Below are positions 27,327-36,300 of a DNA stretch of 42,631 nt, in pieces; the first letter of the stretch is position 1, and each line of letters opens with the position of its first letter. This DNA comes from a virus, in the IMG/VR virus record IMGVR_UViG_3300032242_001182, positions 1 to 42,631 of that record. One strand, 5' to 3'. The notes beneath the pieces were generated by a model. It was not told where the DNA came from, did not search any database, and worked only from the letters and a program-made list of their open reading frames with translations. Position numbers and translations under genes: made by a program.

Positions 27327-30300
27327 TTAAATCATATTTTTACCGGTTACAAATCCATAATAAGTTGTACCACCATTATAAGTATAAATTACAATTACAT
27401 CAGTTCCAGATGATGTTAATACAGGAGTAGTACCACCAGCCCATTTAATACCAGGCCATGTGATAGCATAAGCTCCAGCATTTACCATTAATAAAGTAAA
27501 TCCAAATGCATTAGAAGCAGGTGTGTTTGTAATTGTTATAGTTGCTGCTCCATTAAATTGTCTTCTAAAGTTATTACCAGTAGAAAGGTCAATTGCTACA
27601 CTACCACCAGTTCCGTAATCTACAAATGTTTCTCTATATGTTACTGAATTTATATATGAACTTACTGATACATTTCCAGTTACAGTTAATGATGTACCAT
27701 CAAATGTTAAATTACTTTCTACAACAGCAGTTGTAGGTGTATTTTGCCAAGTAAATACTCCATTTTCAGTTGTACCGGTTGTAAGTAATGCTCCAGATGT
27801 ACCAGATGTACCATTTGAACCAGATGTACCGGATGTAATTCCAGGTGCTGAAGTTCCTGATGAACCACTTACTCCAGAAGTTCCCGATGAATATCCAGGT
27901 GCATTTGTTCCAGAAGTACCAGATGAACCAGTTTGTCCTGAAGTTCCACTACTTCCAGAAGTACCAGATGAATATCCAGGTGCGTTTGTTCCTGAAGTTC
28001 CTGAAGAACCGGTTTGTCCTGAAGTTCCTGATGAACCCGAACTAAATCCAGGTGCTGAAGTTCCTGATGTACCAGATGAACCCGCTGAACCAGTTGAACC
28101 TTGTCCACCCGATGTTCCACTTGTACCACTACTACCAAATAATGTACCATTTAATCCTGAAGTTCCTGATGTACCAGATGTACCCGAACTTCCTGATGTT
28201 CCAGAAGTTCCTGATGTACCACTTACTCCAGAAGTTCCTGAACTACCAAATAATGTACCATTCAATCCTGAAGTTCCAGAAGTTCCTGATGTGCCACTAC
28301 TTCCACTTGTTCCTGAAGTTCCTGAAGTACCACTTACACCTGATGTACCTGAACTACCAAATAATGTACCATTTAATCCAGATGTACCCGAAGTGCCACT
28401 CGTTCCAGATGAGCCGGATGTTCCAGAAGTTCCTGATGTACCACTTACTCCAGAAGTACCACTACTTCCAAAATATGTACCATCTAAACCACTTGTTCCC
28501 GATGTACCAGAAGTTCCAGATGTACCATCTAACCCACTTGTTCCAGAAGTACCACTCGTGCCATCTATTCCAGATGTTCCTGATGTACCCGAACTACCAA
28601 AGAATGTTCCATCAAATCCAGAAGTACCAGAAGTTCCCGATGTACCATCAATTCCAGAAGTACCTGATGTACCATCTAATCCCGAAGTGCCATCCAATCC
28701 TGAAGTACCATCTACTCCGGATGTACCACTACTACCAAAATAAGTTCCATCCAATCCTGAAGTACCTGAAGTACCATCCGTACCACTTACACCTGATGTA
28801 CCATCGGTGCCACTCGTACCAGATGTACCATCCAATCCACTTGTACCACTACTACCAAAATAAGTTCCATCAATACCAGAAGTACCAGATGAACCATCTT
28901 GTCCACTTGTTCCAGATGTGCCTGCTGAACCCGTTGTACCGGATGTACCAGATGTACCAGTTGAGCCGGATGTTCCTGATGAACCAAAATAAGTTCCATC
29001 TTTACCACTTGTTCCTGAAGTACCAGTTGTTCCAGATGTTCCTCCACTACCCGCAGTTCCATTTGAACCAGATGTGCCACTCGTTCCTGCAGTACCAGTT
29101 GAGCCGGATGTTCCTGATGAACCAAAATAAGTTCCATCTTTTCCTGATGTTCCACCACTTCCACTTGTTCCAGAAGTTCCTGATGTGCCAGATGTGCCAC
29201 CGCTACCAGATGTTCCAGAAGTTCCTGATGTACCTGCTGAACCAGTTGTACCTGATGTACCACTACTTCCAAAATATGTACCATCTCTACCAGAAGTTCC
29301 CGATGTGCCGCTAGTTCCAGATGAACCCGCACTACCATTGCTTCCTGATGTGCCCGCTGAACCAGTTGTACCTGATGTACCACTACTTCCAAAATATGTT
29401 CCGTCTAATCCACTTGTTCCTGATGTACCACTTGTTCCACCACTTCCTGATGTGCCACTGCTTCCTGAACTACCAGATGTTCCATCACTTCCACTTGTTC
29501 CAGAAGTTCCTGATGTGCCACTCGTTCCATCAGAACCAGTTGTTCCTGATGTGCCGGATGTGCCACTCGTGCCGGATGTTCCTGATGTGCCACTTGTCCC
29601 GTTTGTTCCAGAAGTTCCTGAAGTTCCTGATGTGCCACTCGTACCATTTGAACCAGTTGTACCAGATGTACCTGCTGAGCCAGTTGTTCCCGATGTGCCA
29701 TCAGTACCACTTGTTCCTGATGAACCACTACTTCCTGAAGTTCCTGATGTGCCACTTGAACCAGTTGTTCCCGATGTGCCACTTGTTCCTGATGTGCCAC
29801 TCGTTCCATCACTTCCACTTGTACCGGAAGTTCCTGATGTGCCACTTGTTCCAGAAGTTCCTGATGTACCCGCCGAACCATCAGTACCGGATGTTCCAGA
29901 AGTTCCAGATGAACCTGCTGAACCGGAAGTACCTGATGTTCCAGATGTGCCACTTGTCCCTGATGTACCTGCTGAACCTGTTGTTCCAGAAGTGCCACTT
30001 GTTCCTGATGTTCCAGAACTACCTGATGTGCCACTAGTCCCTGAAGTACCTGATGAGCCGGATGTACCACTACTGCCAGAAGTTCCAGAAGTTCCAGAAG
30101 TTCCTGATGTGCCACTTGTCCCTGATGTTCCCGAAGTACCGGCTGTGCCTGCAGTTCCAGATGTACCATCAGAACCTTTACTACCTGATGTACCACTCGT
30201 TCCAGATGTGCCACTTGTTCCAGAAGTTCCTGATTTACCCGCACTACCTGAAGTTCCTGATGAACCCGAACTTCCCGATGTGCCACTTGTTCCAGATGTA

Positions 30301-33300
30301 CCTGCTGAACCCGTAGTACCTGTGCTTCCTGATGTACCGGATGTTGCCGATGTACCAGAAGTTCCTGATGTACCTGATGTTCCTGATGTACCGGCAGTAC
30401 CACCACTTCCCGAAGTTCCTGATGTGCCTCTAGTTCCCGATGTACCGGAAGTTCCTGATGTACCTGATGTACCACTCGTTGCCGAAGTACCAGATGTACC
30501 ATGAGAACCTGCAGTTCCAGAAGTTCCAGAAGTTCCTGATGAACCCGAAGTGCCTGATGTACCAGAAGTTCCTGATGTACCAGAAGTTCCTGAAGTTCCA
30601 TGTGAACCTGCAGTTCCAGAAGTTCCTGATGTGCCACTACTTCCGCTTGTTCCTGAAGTTCCTGAAGTTCCTCCACTTCCACTACTACCCGATGTTCCAG
30701 AAGTTCCTGAAGTTCCTGATGACCCGGAAGTTCCCGATGTACCCGAAGTACCACTACTTCCTGATGTGCCACTTGTACCTGATGTTCCAGATGAACCGGT
30801 TGTACCAGATGTTCCAGAAGTTCCAGAAGTTCCTGATGTGCCACTACTACCTGATGTGCCACTAGTTCCACTTGTTCCAGAAGTTCCCGATGTGCCACTA
30901 CTACCTGAAGTTCCAGAAGTTCCAGAAGTTCCAGATGTGCCACTACTTCCACTACTTCCTGATGTGCCACTCGTTCCTGATGAGCCAGCAGTTCCACTAC
31001 TTCCAGCAGTACCACTACTTCCAGATGTACCAGCTGAACCAGAAGTTCCTGAAGTGCCATCTTGTCCACTTGTACCGGATGTTCCAGAAGTACCACTACT
31101 TCCAGAAGTACCTGAAGTACCAGTATATCCTGATGTTCCGGATGTACCCGCAGTTCCAGATGAACCTACCGCTGCTGCTACACTTCTATATCCTAATTTT
31201 TTAGTTGTTGGGTCCCAAACTACAACATCCGCAAATGATGCAGATGGTAGTGTATTGAAATAAACATTACTATTTGCTACCAAACTACCACTTACACCAA
31301 TACTACCACTAATTGTAAGATTTGCATTAATTGTTTGGTCTTTATTAATGTTTAAGAATGATGCAGTATCAGTATTTGCCGAATTTAATGCGTATGATGC
31401 GGTATATGAAAAATATGCTAATGAAGCCGTACCAACTAACATTGATGCGGTTTGAGATGTTTGAACAAAATTAGCAGTATCAACATTTGCCGCATTTGCT
31501 GCATAAGCTGCATATGATGTTGAAATTGCGTAAGATGCACTTAACACTGTCATAGATGCAGTTTGTGCAACTTTCACATAATCAGTTAGATTTAATCCAC
31601 TTAAATTTTCAACATATGATGCGGTTAAAGCATGAGATGAAGAAACTGCGCTAAACACACGCATTGAAGCAGTTTGGTCATTTTTTACATATGCATTTGC
31701 ATTTGCTAATGATGCAGATAATGCTGATAAAGATGCCGGGTCAAATCCGGTAACTGCATCAGCTATTGTTGCACGTCTCGCATAAGATGAAGAAATAACT
31801 TCACCAAATACTCTATTACCATCTATTGTACCACTTATTAATGAACCACCACTACCAATTACTGCGTGTCCAGAAGTTAATCCAGCAAACTTAATATTGA
31901 TTGTGTTTTCATCAACTGATTTAATTGTACCCGCCATTATTTGGTCTTCCGAACCAGTTGCGTATATTTGAACTATTGGATAAAGAATGTTTAAGTTATG
32001 TACAATTGTTAAATCACTTACATTACTAAACGGTACAGTTTCAGTTAATGATGTTTCAGGTTGTGGGATAAAATATCCTTGTGTTTCATCAAATCTTAAT
32101 ACTCTATATTCATTACTTGCAGTTGGTCCTACTCCTTGGAAATTATATGTACCTAAGAATGAACCTGTAAATAATTGTGCTTTAATTGTACTACTAGCAG
32201 TTACACTATTTAATCTTGTATTTTGTGAAACATACATATCACCCCAAAAGAACGAAGATGTATTAACTACAAACCCCTTATCAGGTGAAATAGATGCAGT
32301 TACCGAACCACTCTTAATTACATATGTTTCAAATGCTAAATTAGCAATGTTAATATTATATAATCCACTACCATCACCATAGAATGCAGAACCACTACCT
32401 AATAATCTAATATCACTACCAGTTACTATAATACCACCACTTACAATTAATGAACCAGATGAAACAAGCAATGAACCAGAAGTTAATGTTGTTTGTTTAT
32501 TTATTACCAATCCTAAGTTTGGTGAAATTTGTGCTTGTGCAGAACCAGAAACAATTCTATCCAATTTCAAGTCTTGCAATGCATTTGCAGGGATATTAAA
32601 TAATCCACCACCATCACCATAATATTTAGCTGCGGTAATCGGTGTATTTACATCTAAGAAATTAGGGTCAATAACTGCTCTAGCAGAACCAGATTGGATT
32701 CTATCTAATTTCAAATCTTTAAGTGCCGATGCTGGAATGTTAAATAATCCACCACCATCACCAATATAAAGAGATGATGAAAGAGCTCCACTAATTTCTA
32801 CCGAACCAGTAATTTGAATACCAACAGAACCAGATTGAACTGCTGTTACTACTTCAAATATTCTACCACTTTGTACGGATGCAGTTGCCGAACCACTTGC
32901 TATTAAAGGAGCTGCAGCCGCTTGTACATTTGTAATAAATCTACCATCACCAAATAAGAAATCAGTTGCTCTAATTGAACCACTTACTTCAATTGAACCA
33001 GTAAATTTAGAACCAACCGATGAACCAGATTTTGATGTAGTTACAACAAATACATCACCACTTGCTACCGAAGCCGTTGCCGAACCACTTGCAATGAATG
33101 GAGCTGCAGTTGCTATTACATTTGTAATAAATCTACCATCTCCAATAAAAAATTGTGCTTGTAAACTACCACTTAAATCAACACTACCAGTTATACGAGT
33201 ACCAACTTGGTAATTTAATCCAGAACCAGTTGCTGCAGTTGTTACAATAAACGTATCACCACTTGCTACCGAAGCTGTTGCACTACCACTTGCAATGAAT

Positions 33301-36300
33301 GGAGCTGCTGCCGCTTGTACATTAGTAATATATCTACCATCACCTATTAAGAAATCACTTACCGATAACGAACCACTTACTTGAACTGAACCTGTAAATT
33401 GAGAACCGATTTGAGAACCCGTTCTATCAGTAATAACTTTAAATCCAAAATCAGGAGATACTGAGGCTGTTATTGAACCTGATTTAATTTCAGTTGATAT
33501 TAATGCATCTTGTGTTAAAGCAGAACGAGGTATATTTCTTAAATAAGTACCTTCTGCAAATATAACAGAAGATGAATCAATATACAATGCCCCACTATAA
33601 GCGTTTAAGTAAATACTTCCGCTTGTATATAAACTACTACTTACATCATTTAAGAATAAACTTCCACTTAAATTTATTGAACCAGTAAATTGTGAACCAC
33701 TATCTAAAGATTGAACTTTAAATCCAAATTCAGGACTAACTGATGCAGTTATACTACCAGTAGTTATTCTAAATGCTTCTTCCGTTATTGCGTTTCTAGG
33801 AATATCAAATAATCCTCTACCACTACCACTAAATTGTGATGCTGATACAGGATATTGGAATGTTGAAAATGTATTAACTACAAATCCGGTATCAGGCGCT
33901 ATTGAAGCGGTTGTTGAACCACTTGCTATTCTTGCCGCATCACCTACAATTGCTGCTCTTGGTATATCAAATAAACCCTTACCACTACCACTAAACATTG
34001 AAGCGGTAACATTTGATTGTATATAAACACTACCACTTATTGTAGTATCACCTATAAGAGTTATTTCAGCTAATTTTTGATATTTGTCTAAAATATCAAT
34101 TTCACCTTTCATTTGGAAATCCGCCAATGCGTTATAATACAATACCGATTGAGAGGCAGTTGGTACAGTAAATGTTATTGTTCCATTTTGTGTACCATTA
34201 TTAGTAACACCATCGGTAAATTGGTTTGAAGTTCCAGTTGAACTTACTGATTTAATATAAAACGGATGTCCCGGTGCATTTATATTAAATGTATATGTTA
34301 CACCTCTATAAAGAGTTAAAGTAGCATTTGAACCACTAGCTGCACCACTAAACCAATATGCAGTATTTCCGTCATTTATTACATTAAATACAGTATTTAA
34401 AGAAGCCGTTGGTAAATCAATTGTAGATGATGATACTATCAAACTACCACTAATAGTAGAGAATGTATTAACTACAAATCCATAATTAGGTGAAATAGAT
34501 GCAGTTGTACTACCACTTGCAATTTGAGTTGAATTTAATGCATCAGGAGATAAAGCTGTTCTAGGAATGTTTCTTAAATATGTACCTTCACCATAGTATG
34601 CAGATGAAGAACCTAATACCAATGCTCCACTTGTTGCAGTTATAAATAAACTACCAGTTATTTTAATACTACCCGTAAATTGCGAACCACTTGCCGCAGA
34701 TATAACTTTAAATCCAGTATTAGGTGCTACTGAAGCAGTTACCGAACCAGAAAGGATTTCAGTTGAAGTTAATGCGTCTTGGTTTAAAGCCGAACGAGGA
34801 ATGTTATATAATTTATCACCACTACCAGAGAACGAACCACTATAAATCCCAATTACAGAACCAGATACTAAAATTGAACCGGTAAATTGTGAACCACTTA
34901 ATAATGATTCAACTCTAAATCCATATTCAGGTGAAACCGATGCAGTTACACTACCAGTAGCAATTCTATTTAATTCATTTGAAAGTGCTGAGAATGGAAT
35001 GTTTGTCAATCCTGCACCACTACCACTAAATACCGATGCAGATACACCATTTTGGAATACGGCTACACTTTGAACCGATAAGCTAGAACTCAATATAGTT
35101 TTAGCACCACTTACAAATAAACTACCACTTAATTTACTTCCTTGTTGAACTGATGTTACCACAAACCCACTAACCGGGTCAGTAGATGCAGTTACCGAAC
35201 CACTAAAGATTCTAGTTGTATCTAAATTTGAAATTGCAGAAGCTGGAATATCAAATAATCCTTTACCACTACCACTAAATACACCACTACCACTTGGTAT
35301 GTATATACTACCACTTACATTTACACTTCCGGTAAAATGAGAACCAGTTCCAGGAGATACTACAACAAACCCATAATCAGGTGAAACCGATGCGGTTACT
35401 GAACCAGATTTAATTTGTGTTGATATTAGTGCACTTAAGTTAATAGCTGAAATTGGAATATCAAATAAGTTTCTACCACTACCACTAAATGCAGAACCAC
35501 TATGTAATTCAATATTTCCATATGCATAGAAACTACCACTTACATCAATACTACCAGTAAATCTAGAACCAATTTGTGAACCAGTTGCAGTAGTAGTAAC
35601 AACAAAACCAGCATCAGGAGAAACTGAAGCAGTTGTTGAACCAGATATTAATCTAGTTACTTTATCAGCCGTAATATTTGTTAATCCACTACCATCACCT
35701 CTGAATGAACCACTAATATCTGAACCAGATATTTGTTGTGCTACAATACTTCCACTTATATTAACACTTCCCGTAAATTGTGAACCACTTATTGTAGATT
35801 GAACTACAAATCCATATATTGGGTCAACCGATGCGGTTACACTACCACTTGCTAATCTAGTTGCTTTTGGTAAATTATATAATCCACCACCGTCACCATA
35901 ATAAGAACCGGTAAATGAACCAGTAAATGAAGATGCAGATACACTTTGTGCAACTACACTTCCACTAATTTTTAAACTACCGGTTATTTGAACATCCGAA
36001 ATAATTTTTACTAATGGTTCTCTTTGAATTAATGCATTTACAATTTTAATAACACCAGCTGCAGTATTATCAAACTCACTATTATAATATAATGTATCAG
36101 GAGCATTTATTAAACTTGGGGTAAATAATATTGGACTATTTTCTGCTCCATTATTTGTTACACCATCTGCCCAAACATCTCCTTGACCAGTTGTTTGTGT
36201 TGTTTTAATCCAAAATGGATGATTTACAGCATCAATATTGAATACATAACTTATTCCCCTTACTAAAGTAATTGTAGGATTTATTCCAGTTGCAGCTCCA

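Noticed and set aside
22919-31170. CRISPR array or satellite DNA
   Set aside because: The repeats are nine-base coding units without spacers and keep one reading frame throughout.
28052-31263. Several plus-strand ORFs (439, 420 and 237 codons) and minus-strand ORFs in other frames over the second repeat
   Set aside because: Shadows of the 1125-codon repeat in the 3810-aa fibre. Composition is only what the repeat dictates.
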